From Bacteroidota bacterium (GTDB lineage: Bacteria > Bacteroidota > Bacteroidia > Chitinophagales > Saprospiraceae): a DNA stretch of 64,000 nucleotides. Made by a program: the position numbers and the translations under genes. Under the pieces are notes generated by a model. The model was not told the origin of the DNA, did not search any database, and saw only the letters and a program-made list of their open reading frames with translations. The stretch spans positions 110,088 through 174,087 of the forward strand of contig JANSWP010000004.1 in the NCBI GenBank assembly GCA_024743405.1. Direction: 5' to 3'. Positions 16,671 to 24,187 of this stretch are shown piece by piece (position 1 is the first letter of the stretch; each line of letters opens with the position of its first letter).

Positions 16671-16922
16671 TTAGGTCATATCAGTTACGGCTTTTCCATC
16701 AAACTTCCACAAACCATTCCCTCCCCCAAACCAAATGTTATCTTTTTGATCCCCAATGATAAAAAGAATCCCAACAAAACTCTGACCTTCTTTTGTATAA
16801 AACTCAGTTAAAGTTTTTCCATTAAATCCAAACCAAATATTTCCTTCTCTATCTTTGAAACTACTCCCTTGGGACTCAATAGAAATTCGGATAGAATTAA
16901 ATTTAAAGGTGATTGCCTTACC
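16671..16922 (-). pseudogene. Remnant of Reg_prop propeller gene
   Basis: An 84-codon open stretch with stop at 16671-16673. It encodes two propeller repeats: DREGNIWFGFNGKTLTEFY and DQKDNIWFGGGNGLWKFDG, ending GKAVTDMT. The final repeat resembles the C-terminus of the complete propeller lipoprotein at 13965-14996 (GVWRYDGKAITYFT). No start codon or signal peptide; its 5' side runs in another frame into the stop of the gene at 16925. It is best read as a 3' remnant of a tandem copy whose front was lost, with the sulfatase gene now between it and the intact paralogue. Confidence 0.7.
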
Positions 16923-16924
16923 TC

Positions 16925-18154
16925 CTAAAACCTCGGGTTTACATAGTTATTATACTTGGATCCGAAGCGATAATTCAACCCAAAGTAAAAGAAATAGGTA
17001 AAATCAGTATCCAGTTGCTTGATTTGTAAAAGAATGTCCTCATCAGAAATAGCTGATTTGGCAATATTGATTCGGTCACTTACAAAAGAAGCAAAACCAC
17101 CAAGATCAATACTCAATCCTTTAAAAATCTGCCATTCGATATTTGGATTGATATAAGCATTGAACAATGTAAAATCATGCAAATATTGTTGAACGCCAAT
17201 GTCCAAAGAGACGTTACCCCATTTTTCAGTTTGGTTAAACTCAATGTCTAAACCATGACGCATTCGGACTTCAGACAACCTGTTCAAAATCGTTGTTTCA
17301 GTGTAATTATAATATTCTGGTCCTATTGAATAGTTGAAACTAAATCGGCGGGTACTCGCCTCAGAATAAGGAAAGAGATTGTATTCAATGGCTGGCTTAA
17401 GAGTCGTTGAAATATCTGTATTCTCAAAAGTCGTAGAGCCTGTTCGGGTATTAAGACCTACCGACCAATGGGGGGTTAAACTTTTGACATAGAGGAGTCG
17501 AAAATTATAACTTTTTTTGACAAAAGATTCATCACCCTCAGTTAATTTATAAGTCGATTTTTCAAAATTATAAAAGGTTGAAAACCGAATCTTATGCTTA
17601 TCTGTAATCTTAGAAGCTGAAAAGCGTCCAGTCAAATCTACCCTGGAATAGGTCGACTCTCCATTCAACCAACTATTACCGCCAATGTTAAAAACCCAAT
17701 TATTCCAAGGGTCATCTATTACGTTATTTTCTGCTTCTCCTTCTTCTATTTCAACATCATAAGTAATTTGGCTGATCATAGGTGTTTGAACCAAAAACTG
17801 GAGTAATCCCTTTTTTAGTTCGTTCACCAATTGTTCTCGTTCAATCGCATCAGTAGCATTGGGATCCGTGAAGTACTTGATGGTGTCTCTGATTGTAGCA
17901 AATTCTTTATTGCCTATAAATGCCAACTGAACTTCACGACCACCGGCTCCTGTGCTTTGGCGAGTCGCCAAAATATAAATATCTGCCATCTGGCGATCTT
18001 GCATATAATTGACAAAACGAATTTCCTGCTTGATGAAATTCCAATCGCAATTCATCTGGCAATCGATAAAAATATCAGGCCGATTTGTAAGGTTTTGAGT
18101 AAAGAGAATGGTATTTATTAGTAAGCTTAATAGTAAAGTCAGGCGTGTTTTCAT
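16925..18154 (-). CDS. Outer-membrane beta-barrel protein of unknown role
   Basis: 409 residues with a signal peptide (TLLLSLLINTILFTQ). Residues ~25-140 form a soluble alpha/beta region (FIDCQMNCDWNFIKQEIRFV, DRQMADIYILATRQSTGAGG). From ~150 on, alternating amphipathic strands rich in Tyr/Phe/Trp (NFEKSTYKLTEGDESFVKKS, HWSVGLNTRTGSTTF) predict a barrel of 10-14 strands, ending in aromatic residues (YRFGSKYNNYVNPRF) as outer-membrane proteins do. I do not recognise a named family. It lies next to a lipoprotein with an SRPBCC-like domain (40-nt gap), which may be co-transcribed. Confidence 0.75.
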   Translation of the reverse strand: MKTRLTLLLSLLINTILFTQNLTNRPDIFIDCQMNCDWNFIKQEIRFVNYMQDRQMADIYILATRQSTGAGGREVQLAFIGNKEFATIRDTIKYFTDPNATDAIEREQLVNELKKGLLQFLVQTPMISQITYDVEIEEGEAENNVIDDPWNNWVFNIGGNSWLNGESTYSRVDLTGRFSASKITDKHKIRFSTFYNFEKSTYKLTEGDESFVKKSYNFRLLYVKSLTPHWSVGLNTRTGSTTFENTDISTTLKPAIEYNLFPYSEASTRRFSFNYSIGPEYYNYTETTILNRLSEVRMRHGLDIEFNQTEKWGNVSLDIGVQQYLHDFTLFNAYINPNIEWQIFKGLSIDLGGFASFVSDRINIAKSAISDEDILLQIKQLDTDFTYFFYFGLNYRFGSKYNNYVNPRF

Positions 18155-18194
18155 TTTAGAATTTTAGATGTTATAAATTTTTCCCCTTAGTTTT

Positions 18195-19118
18195 TTATTT
18201 CTTTTCACTTAGTTCCTTCACTTTTTGAAGCCAGTTGTTCCAAACTATTATTTGATCTTCAAAATCTTCGCCATAAGGACCACATGCAATATGTAATTGA
18301 GTAGTATTGGTGTTTTTATTTTCCAGAATAAGGAATTTCTCTGCATAGTGATACCCATCAAAATTATAGTCAACCTGGATATATAAATTCTTCCAAGAGG
18401 CAGTTATTACTCCTGTAGTTACTACATTACCAGGTTCATATTTAAAATAAACTTTTGAGCCATTCTCCCAATCTGATTCTAAATAGGCATTTGCATCAAA
18501 CATTTCTCCCAATACTTTTGCATAAGTTGGGCTAGTTATTACCTCCCAAATTATTTCTTTAGATGCATTGATTTCTAAATTATTAGAAACAAAAGGTGTC
18601 GCGCCTAATTTATTAATCTCCTCCTCTGAGCTAAAAGTTACTTCACTAAACCATGCGGAGCCATTCCCTCCATTTAAATAGCGAAAGCCCACAACTGTAT
18701 CATTTTCAACCTCCACTACTTGAATAACAATAACTAATTCATTCTTTTTCGTGTAGTCAGAATAGTATCTCGCCAGCTTAGGCAGTTTCATATCTAAAGA
18801 TCTGGCACTTGGTGATTTTATCGGATCAAAATACATAAGAGAAGTGCCATTCCTTGTTTCCTCCTCTGTAGGCAAACGACCTTGTACAACAGGTACCTTA
18901 TCCAATTCTTGAATGTCGACAGGAGGAAACCCTCTTAAATTATCAGGACAAGACGACCCACCATAAGAGTGCTGGGTTTTATATTTTAATTTGAGCGGTT
19001 GTTCTACTTTTATTGAAGTTTCAATTTTGTTAATGGGATCATTCTTTTGATCACAAGATGAGAACCAAATGAAATTGATGATAAAAAGAGAAATGATTAG
19101 CTTATTAAACATTATCAT
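18195..19118 (-). CDS. Lipoprotein with SRPBCC-like C-terminal domain
   Basis: 307 residues. Lipoprotein signal ends FIWFSSC. Residues ~30-165 are an unassigned region that starts YGGSSCPDNLRGFPPVDIQ. Residues ~180-305 resemble an SRPBCC/AHSA1-type fold: INASKEIIWEVITSPTYAK, ESDWENGSKVYFKY, TQLHIACGPYGEDFEDQI, and a C-terminal long helix WNNWLQKVKELSEKK. SRPBCC proteins bind hydrophobic ligands, but a lipidated one is unusual. ATG at 19118 or 19112 is possible. The next gene downstream is the barrel protein (16925-18154). Confidence 0.7.
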   Translation of the reverse strand: MIMFNKLIISLFIINFIWFSSCDQKNDPINKIETSIKVEQPLKLKYKTQHSYGGSSCPDNLRGFPPVDIQELDKVPVVQGRLPTEEETRNGTSLMYFDPIKSPSARSLDMKLPKLARYYSDYTKKNELVIVIQVVEVENDTVVGFRYLNGGNGSAWFSEVTFSSEEEINKLGATPFVSNNLEINASKEIIWEVITSPTYAKVLGEMFDANAYLESDWENGSKVYFKYEPGNVVTTGVITASWKNLYIQVDYNFDGYHYAEKFLILENKNTNTTQLHIACGPYGEDFEDQIIVWNNWLQKVKELSEKK

Positions 19119-19203
19119 TAGATTTTAAAAGAGAAACACACAGAACCTAATAGCCACAGCTCTTTAGGCGAGTACGTAACGAAGAGTGAAGACAAAAGAC
19201 TAA

Positions 19204-19363
19204 GATTATGTTTGAATTTTGATTTTGGCGATTTTTCGGGAAATATCATTTTGCACAGCGTTATTTTTCTCCTCAAATTGCCCGCATTTGACTGCGAAAA
19301 ATGCCTCCTTCAAAATGATATTTCCTCAAAAATTCATTCAAACGCAAATTCCAAACATACTCT
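19204..19363 (+). repeat. 161-bp palindromic repeat R1, copy 1
   Basis: Ends GATTATGTTTGAATTTTG and CCAAACATACTCT; interior arms AAATATCATTTTG and CAAAATGATATTT pair. It carries the box CGTTATTTTTCTCCTC, 17 nt, then CTGCGAAAAATGCC. Three further copies at 23830, 27806 (inverted) and 43629 are over 90% alike. It fills the gap between the genes at 18195 and 19374. Confidence 0.92.
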
Positions 19364-19373
19364 AAGGAAGGGC

Positions 19374-20138
19374 TCAATCACCAAAGAAATTTCGACGAAT
19401 ATTTACCAGGTTGAGCACACAACTTTTCATATCTCCAATTAACAATACAAATTCCTGCTTTACTTTATTACCGTTAGCATATGCTGCCGGTATCCAACTT
19501 GGCATATTGCAAATGCTCTCCAATAATATTTTATCCGTTTTTTCATCTTCTGATGACCAGAAGACATGCGGATTGTTGACCAACCCATCTTCATCAATGG
19601 TAAATTTCACGGCATATAATTGGTGCTGGTTAAAAGAGGAAAGAGATACTTGATCCAAAATATTATCCTTTAAGTATTGCTTTAATTGCTGCTGCCCTCC
19701 AGGATATTGTGCCTCCTTTTCAGGATCGACGGTGAAGGAAAAACTAAATTCCTTAGGATCATTATGACTTAGCGTATTGTCAGGTATATAGCTTATTTCA
19801 ACCGAAATGTCCGAGCCAAAATCAGCCTTAAGCATGAGGTCTTTTTGTTCTTGGCTCAAAAGGTCATTTTTGCCTACTGCTTTCTTTATTTCTCCATCAT
19901 GGCTTGCAAAAACCTCAACTGAAATAAATTCTTTTACCCATGATGATTTATACAATCTATAGAGATGAGCTATACTATCGGCTTCACTTAATGTCGTTTT
20001 TGACATGGAAAGAGATGGATAGTTTGCATGCACATCACAGCTTAATTCAAACGGTAAAGTGTCTTGGGAAGAACCGAGATCAGGAAAAATAAAGAGAATG
20101 AAGAGAAAGACAGATAGCTTATTTTGAAAGTTTTTCAT
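19374..20138 (-). CDS. Secreted TonB_C-domain protein
   Basis: 254 residues with a signal peptide (LSVFLFILFIFPDLGSSQ) and no transmembrane anchor. The C-terminal ~110 residues match the TonB C-terminal fold: AQYPGGQQQLKQYLKDNI, YAVKFTIDEDGLVNNPHVF, ICNMPSWIPAAYANGNKVKQ. Residues ~45-115 (MSKTTLSEADSIAHLYRLYK, EIKKAVGKNDLLSQEQ) look like a second envelope domain. True TonB proteins need an N-terminal helix that contacts ExbBD; that is missing here, so energy transduction is unlikely and a periplasmic binding or assembly role is more plausible. Divergent from the membrane-bound regulator at 20385 across a gap with repeated TAACAC sites. Confidence 0.75.
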   Translation of the reverse strand: MKNFQNKLSVFLFILFIFPDLGSSQDTLPFELSCDVHANYPSLSMSKTTLSEADSIAHLYRLYKSSWVKEFISVEVFASHDGEIKKAVGKNDLLSQEQKDLMLKADFGSDISVEISYIPDNTLSHNDPKEFSFSFTVDPEKEAQYPGGQQQLKQYLKDNILDQVSLSSFNQHQLYAVKFTIDEDGLVNNPHVFWSSEDEKTDKILLESICNMPSWIPAAYANGNKVKQEFVLLIGDMKSCVLNLVNIRRNFFGD

Positions 20139-20234
20139 AGGACTGATTATTGCTGATTGTATTAAACTTTATGCAAAAAAAATGTCAGGAAAATCTTTTT
20201 AGTATAAAGTCTATTTATCTCTTAAAGTATTCGT

Positions 20235-20334
20235 GTGTTATTGAAAAGAGTACTAACACAAAAACACCTTAACACAATTCAAATGTAAGTGTAGAACACC
20301 CATTTATCACCCTAACAAATGTAAAATAGTGTTA
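20235..20334. promoter_or_regulatory. Cluster of TAACAC/GTGTTA sites between divergent genes
   Basis: TAACAC occurs at 20254-20259 and 20270-20275, and its complement GTGTTA at 20235-20240 and 20329-20334. Two sites share the longer form YTAACACWAW. Four copies in 100 nt between a divergent regulator and TonB_C gene suggest an operator region, possibly for the winged-helix regulator encoded next to it. AT-rich sequence makes chance repeats more likely, so this is only suggestive. Confidence 0.4.
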
Positions 20335-20384
20335 ATTGAGTGTAAAACTCTTTTAAAAAGATTTTAAACTAATAAATTTACAAT

Positions 20385-21311
20385 ATGACAATTAGACATT
20401 TCATATCAGCATTTCAAAAATTCCTTTTTATAATCTTTATAATTACGTTTTCAGTAATTGCCTATTCCAATACAGAAGAAGACATTTCCGAAAAGAGAAT
20501 TGGCGTATCAATGAGGATGATAGGACATGAATTGTTGAAGTGTTGGGGAGATATAGAGTCGAGAGTTTTACCCATTGAAAAAATTGATGGGCAATACAAA
20601 ATCTCTTTTGAATCTGAATTTGGAACTGACCCCGATGATCTAGCCTCAATTATTAATGCTGTTATTACAAAAACCAAAATTGCCACCCACTACTTTGTAG
20701 TAGTAGAGCAATGCGAAACGAAAGATGTCGTACATAGTTTTGAAATCAGAAATGCGGTTTACCCTGAGCCGATTGCCTGCGTGGGGAGAAGTTTACCAAA
20801 GGATTGTTATAACCTGTTAATTACCATTTTTGAAAATACTAATTCTGTTAATCATTTATTAGAACATTCCTCCTTAATTGCCTCTAAAACAGATCATGAT
20901 ACTCCGCTTAAATCAAGTTTATTAATGATCCCATTATTGTTCCTAATTGGTTTTATAGGCTATTTTATCAAGAAAAAGAACCCAGCCGATATAGACCCCA
21001 ATTTGATTTTAATTGGAGCGTCTCAATTTGACAAAAAAAATAGTACGCTATCTTATAAAGATAAAACGGTTGGGCTATCTCACAAAGAAGCAAAGCTACT
21101 TTCTTTATTGCATACGGCTCCGAATGTACCTATAGAGCGCGAAGTAATTCTGCAAAGGGTTTGGGGTGACGATGGTGATTATATAGGAAGAACATTAGAT
21201 GTTTTTATCTCAAAATTACGTAAGAAACTCGAAGCTGATGCAAGCGTGAAAATCGTTAATATTCGCGGCGTTGGTTATAAACTAGTAATGGAAGTGGCGA
21301 GGATAAGGTAG
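20385..21311 (+). CDS. Membrane-anchored winged-helix transcriptional regulator
   Basis: 308 residues. Signal/anchor at residues 10-28 (FLFIIFIITFSVIAYS), a periplasmic region with four or more Cys, a transmembrane helix near residues 182-200 (LLMIPLLFLIGFIGYFI), then a C-terminal OmpR/PhoB-type winged helix: LSHKEAKLLSLLHTAPNVP, REVILQRVWGDDGDYIGR, LDVFISKLRKKLEAD, IVNIRGVGYKLV. This is a ToxR/CadC idea in reverse order, with the DNA-binding domain at the C-terminus, known in Bacteroidota. It would sense an envelope signal and act on DNA at the membrane. Divergent from the TonB_C protein gene; TAACAC repeats in the gap are candidate sites. Confidence 0.85.
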   Translation: MTIRHFISAFQKFLFIIFIITFSVIAYSNTEEDISEKRIGVSMRMIGHELLKCWGDIESRVLPIEKIDGQYKISFESEFGTDPDDLASIINAVITKTKIATHYFVVVEQCETKDVVHSFEIRNAVYPEPIACVGRSLPKDCYNLLITIFENTNSVNHLLEHSSLIASKTDHDTPLKSSLLMIPLLFLIGFIGYFIKKKNPADIDPNLILIGASQFDKKNSTLSYKDKTVGLSHKEAKLLSLLHTAPNVPIEREVILQRVWGDDGDYIGRTLDVFISKLRKKLEADASVKIVNIRGVGYKLVMEVARIR

Positions 21312-21331
21312 ATTTATAATTGTATCGTGCC

Positions 21332-21883
21332 TCACCCCTTATAACCTGCAGAAACTGCCGTTTTAGTTTTTGTTATGGTCATTTTTCCGGAACGAGAAGA
21401 GATCCTAAATTCCACATCATATGGGACGCAGCTTGGTTCCAGTACAAACCATATCATACCAGATGCGTCAAAGTCTCCTTTTGTCAAAATATGGATGTTC
21501 TGTTTATAGGTTGTCTTTCCCCTTACAAATCTCACCAGGGTATTTAATATCGGGTCGATTTCTGGATAAGAGGCAGGAATTTCTGAAAGTGTTTTATCCG
21601 CAACAATATTACCGAAATCCTTGAATATAATATCAAAGTGACCATAAACGGAGTCTTGAGAATGAGGTGATACAATAAAGCTTCCATCAAATAAGTCTAT
21701 CGTAACTGCTAAACTATACAAGTCATTTTCCATTTTTTCAATTTGAAATTTGAGATCAAAAAGGTCGTCATTTAGTTCGGACTTATCCTTTTTGACGGCT
21801 TGAGTAGATTGATGAGAAGGCGAATTGTCTGAATTGCATGCAAAACTCAGAAATACGATCAAAGAGGTTAGTAGACCAATCAT
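21332..21883 (-). CDS. Lipoprotein of unknown function
   Basis: About 183 residues from ATG 21883 (MIGLLTSLIVFLSFAC), a clear lipoprotein signal with lipidated Cys. A further in-frame ATG at 21913 lies inside a dispersed repeat and is less likely. The mature part has a coiled-coil-like stretch (SELNDDLFDLKFQIEKMEND) followed by a beta-rich region ending RISSRSGKMTITKTKTAV. No family recognised. Convergent with the regulator ending at 21311 (20-nt gap). Confidence 0.65.
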   Translation of the reverse strand: MIGLLTSLIVFLSFACNSDNSPSHQSTQAVKKDKSELNDDLFDLKFQIEKMENDLYSLAVTIDLFDGSFIVSPHSQDSVYGHFDIIFKDFGNIVADKTLSEIPASYPEIDPILNTLVRFVRGKTTYKQNIHILTKGDFDASGMIWFVLEPSCVPYDVEFRISSRSGKMTITKTKTAVSAGYKG

Positions 21884-21889
21884 AATAAA

Positions 21890-21937
21890 AGAATTTAAGT
21901 GTGTGAACCGCAACGCGAGTGGGTTTGCAAATTCAAT
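21890..21937 (+). repeat. Dispersed repeat D, fragment 4
   Basis: AATTTAAGTGTGTGAACCGC then GGTTTGCAAATTCAA matches 7617-7664 of copy 2 (AATTCAAGTGAGTGAACCGC ... AGCAAATTCAA). It covers the extreme 5' end of the lipoprotein gene that begins at 21883. Confidence 0.5.
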
Positions 21938-21989
21938 GAAGTTTAACCAAAATATCCATAGTCTTTATTTTTTTCATCATTCTCTAACG

Positions 21990-22144
21990 TACACTTATGA
22001 AATCCACGCGCCTACGGCGCGAAAATTTCTTTTGGAGGGATCCTTTTGGTGAAAAAATCTTCGATTTTTTCACCAAAAGGATCCCTCCATATTATTCTTT
22101 CGCCCTCTTTGACGGCATTTTCCGCTAATTTCACAAAGTGTACA
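21990..22144. repeat. Capped long-stem element (GTACACTT ends)
   Basis: 155 bp. Outer inverted repeat GTACACTTATGAAAT / ATTTCACAAAGTGTAC. Inside are a small hairpin GCGCCTACGGCGC and a perfect 27-bp stem with TTC loop at 22033-22089, starting TGGAGGGATCC and ending GGATCCCTCCA. The TTGGAGGG/CCCTCCA caps and the small GC-rich hairpin before the stem are shared with the elements at 7217 and 34232, but the stem sequence is unrelated. Confidence 0.7.
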
Positions 22145-22340
22145 GTAAAGAATTTCATCAAAGAAAAATGAAAAAAAGCGCTATTTTGATAGGTAAATTT
22201 ACCAAAAGAAATGTAGGGTAAATCAGATTCTCAGAGTTTAACAAATTTCTAATATACCTAGGCGAATTGAGGCTGGCAGTCGTTAATTTCTTCTTATTTT
22301 AAGCCTAAGTTTGTTAAAAAAACTGAGGGTTGATACGCTT

Positions 22341-22406
22341 TTCAATTACTGATGTCGTACCTAAAATGCTGCTTTTGATTTTTTTATACGACATCAATAA
22401 CTGGAA
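22341..22406. other. Inverted repeat TTCAATTACTGATGTCGTA
   Basis: TGATGTCGTA (22350-22359) and TACGACATCA (22387-22396) are perfect complements, extended to about 19-20 bp with four mismatches. The loop is 27 nt. It lies in the 580-nt gap between two minus-strand genes, after the membrane protein's 3' end. Terminator or operator cannot be told; no second copy seen in the window. Confidence 0.45.
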
Positions 22407-22493
22407 AGCACATAATTTCAGGTTTTAAAGCTATTAGATTCTGTGCGTCTCTTGATTGAAAGTAAAATCCAATATTTATAGCATAAAATCTCA

Positions 22494-23804
22494 TCAATCC
22501 GAAACATATTGAAAAGGGATAGTCCATTCTTTGGATTGATCTCCTATGTCCTTAATAATCTTAAGCGTATTTTTTCCTTTTTTCGCGTTTTCGAGGTTTA
22601 CATAATTTATTAATCCAAATTGATTCGTTTTTGGCTTATTATATTTCTTAAAATCAGTCACAACCTTTTCTCCATTTAAGAAGACCTGATTATACGCACT
22701 ATAACAATTTAAATACCAGGCTCGCTTCTCTCTATTTCGTTCTTTTCTGGTCTTCGTTTCATCTTTTATATATTCACCACATACGGATTTAACTTGTTGA
22801 AGCTCGTAACTGTAAACAGGGATAAACAATTGCATGACGCCGATATCCATAACGTCAGATTCTATTTGAGGTGTTAGCAAAAAATCTTCCTCATCCGATT
22901 CAGAGCCATAATATCCATGATATACTTTTGTTGCATCAAAGAAATATTCTTGATTGATCAAATAAGGAATTTTACTGTTTTTAAATTCAATCATGGTAAG
23001 AACAAAGCCAACTACAATAAATACAATGATAAGTTCAATAAGGGATTTTTTCTTTCTGAAGTTGGAAGCAAAAGTCATTGAAATTTGCATCAGATTTTTA
23101 TACATCGGTCCTAATGCAATCATAGACCCCCAATTAGAGATTTGAAAATACCACAATTGGACAGTTCTATTTTGTTTATATCTTTCCAAATTTGCCACCA
23201 CCCCCATTAGAATGGTAAGAGCCATAATGAACATCATTAAAAATAATGGAATCAGTAAAATGTAATGATTCAGATAATCTGACAACAAATTATAAAGTGA
23301 TAAATAGAGGCAAGCAAATAGCGTCAAATAAAGATATAAAATCAGCATAAAAAAAGCGGCTGAAAATATTACGCTACAGAGTTCATCAACTTGATGTACT
23401 GTTTTCTTTAATTTAGGAAGAACCGACAGTATCTTTTTAGTAAATATTTCGGAATAGACACTATCTTCTAATCCATAGTCAGGAAAAACGGAATTAAGTC
23501 CAACTAATCCGACCCAATAGGCTCGGAGTGAAAAGTGAATCACAAACATGGTTGTCAGTATACTGATAGCGAGTAGACCACCAAAAACGATGGAGTAACC
23601 AATCAGATACTGACTAGGAGGAAGTAAATCAATAAAGAGATTTACCACCCAATCAACGATCGAAAAAAGTTTTAACGTACCAAAAATGGCTACTGCTGAA
23701 ATTAATAATTCAGCTTCCCAACTTTCATCCTTTAACCTCTGTAACCAATTCTTGGAATCTTCATTTGATGTTTGCTCATTTGTTTCTAAATCTATTTCAT
23801 TCAT
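22494..23804 (-). CDS. Multi-pass membrane protein of unknown function
   Basis: 436 residues. A soluble N-terminus with NWLQRLKDESWEAELLISAV, a motif I associate with an uncharacterised Bacteroidota membrane family, leads into about six transmembrane helices: two early (e.g. YSIVFGGLLAISILTTMFVI), two central (AAFFMLILYLYLTLFACLYL, ILLIPLFLMMFIMALTIL) and one near residue 265 (LIELIIVFIVVGFVLTMIEF). The last ~165 residues are soluble, probably periplasmic, with two Cys and a basic KTRKERNREKR stretch. No catalytic motif. Flanked by palindromic repeats on both sides, so apparently a single-gene unit. Confidence 0.75.
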   Translation of the reverse strand: MNEIDLETNEQTSNEDSKNWLQRLKDESWEAELLISAVAIFGTLKLFSIVDWVVNLFIDLLPPSQYLIGYSIVFGGLLAISILTTMFVIHFSLRAYWVGLVGLNSVFPDYGLEDSVYSEIFTKKILSVLPKLKKTVHQVDELCSVIFSAAFFMLILYLYLTLFACLYLSLYNLLSDYLNHYILLIPLFLMMFIMALTILMGVVANLERYKQNRTVQLWYFQISNWGSMIALGPMYKNLMQISMTFASNFRKKKSLIELIIVFIVVGFVLTMIEFKNSKIPYLINQEYFFDATKVYHGYYGSESDEEDFLLTPQIESDVMDIGVMQLFIPVYSYELQQVKSVCGEYIKDETKTRKERNREKRAWYLNCYSAYNQVFLNGEKVVTDFKKYNKPKTNQFGLINYVNLENAKKGKNTLKIIKDIGDQSKEWTIPFQYVSD

Positions 23805-23829
23805 TCTTTATGGAGTTGCTTAAAGGTTT

Positions 23830-23990
23830 AGAGTGTGTTTGAATTTTGATTTTGGCGATTTTTCGGCAAATATCATTTTGCACAGCGTTATTTTTCTCCT
23901 CAAATTGCCCGCATTTGACTGCGAAAAATGCCTCCTTCAAAATGATATTTCCTCAAAAAATCACTCAAACACAAATTCCAAACATACTCT
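23830..23990 (+). repeat. 161-bp palindromic repeat R1, copy 2
   Basis: Starts AGAGTGTGTTTGAATTTTG and ends CAAATTCCAAACATACTCT. Nearly identical to copies 1 and 3. It begins 25 nt before the ATG of the minus-strand membrane protein, so promoter signals for that gene would lie inside or beyond the repeat. Confidence 0.93.
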
Positions 23991-24187
23991 TAGAGAAGCT
24001 ATGTGCATTCCAACTAAGAAATGAAAGGATTTATACCCACACTTAAACAATCATTGTACTTTAGTGACGAATCTAAAACGTTTTAGTACACCATTCCAGT
24101 AACAAACCAAATCTCCAATCCAGCTAAAGCTAATTGACTACTAAGAACGCTGTAAAAGGAAAGGTTATTCCTGCCAACACTCTATAG

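Noticed and set aside
19374..20138. Functional TonB energy transducer
   Set aside because: The C-terminal domain fits, but there is only a cleavable signal and no N-terminal anchor for ExbBD, and no exbB/exbD neighbours.
22033..22089. BamHI-like site palindrome from a cloning vector
   Set aside because: GGATCC occurs in each arm, but the surrounding genome-like flanks and shared caps with other elements make it native.
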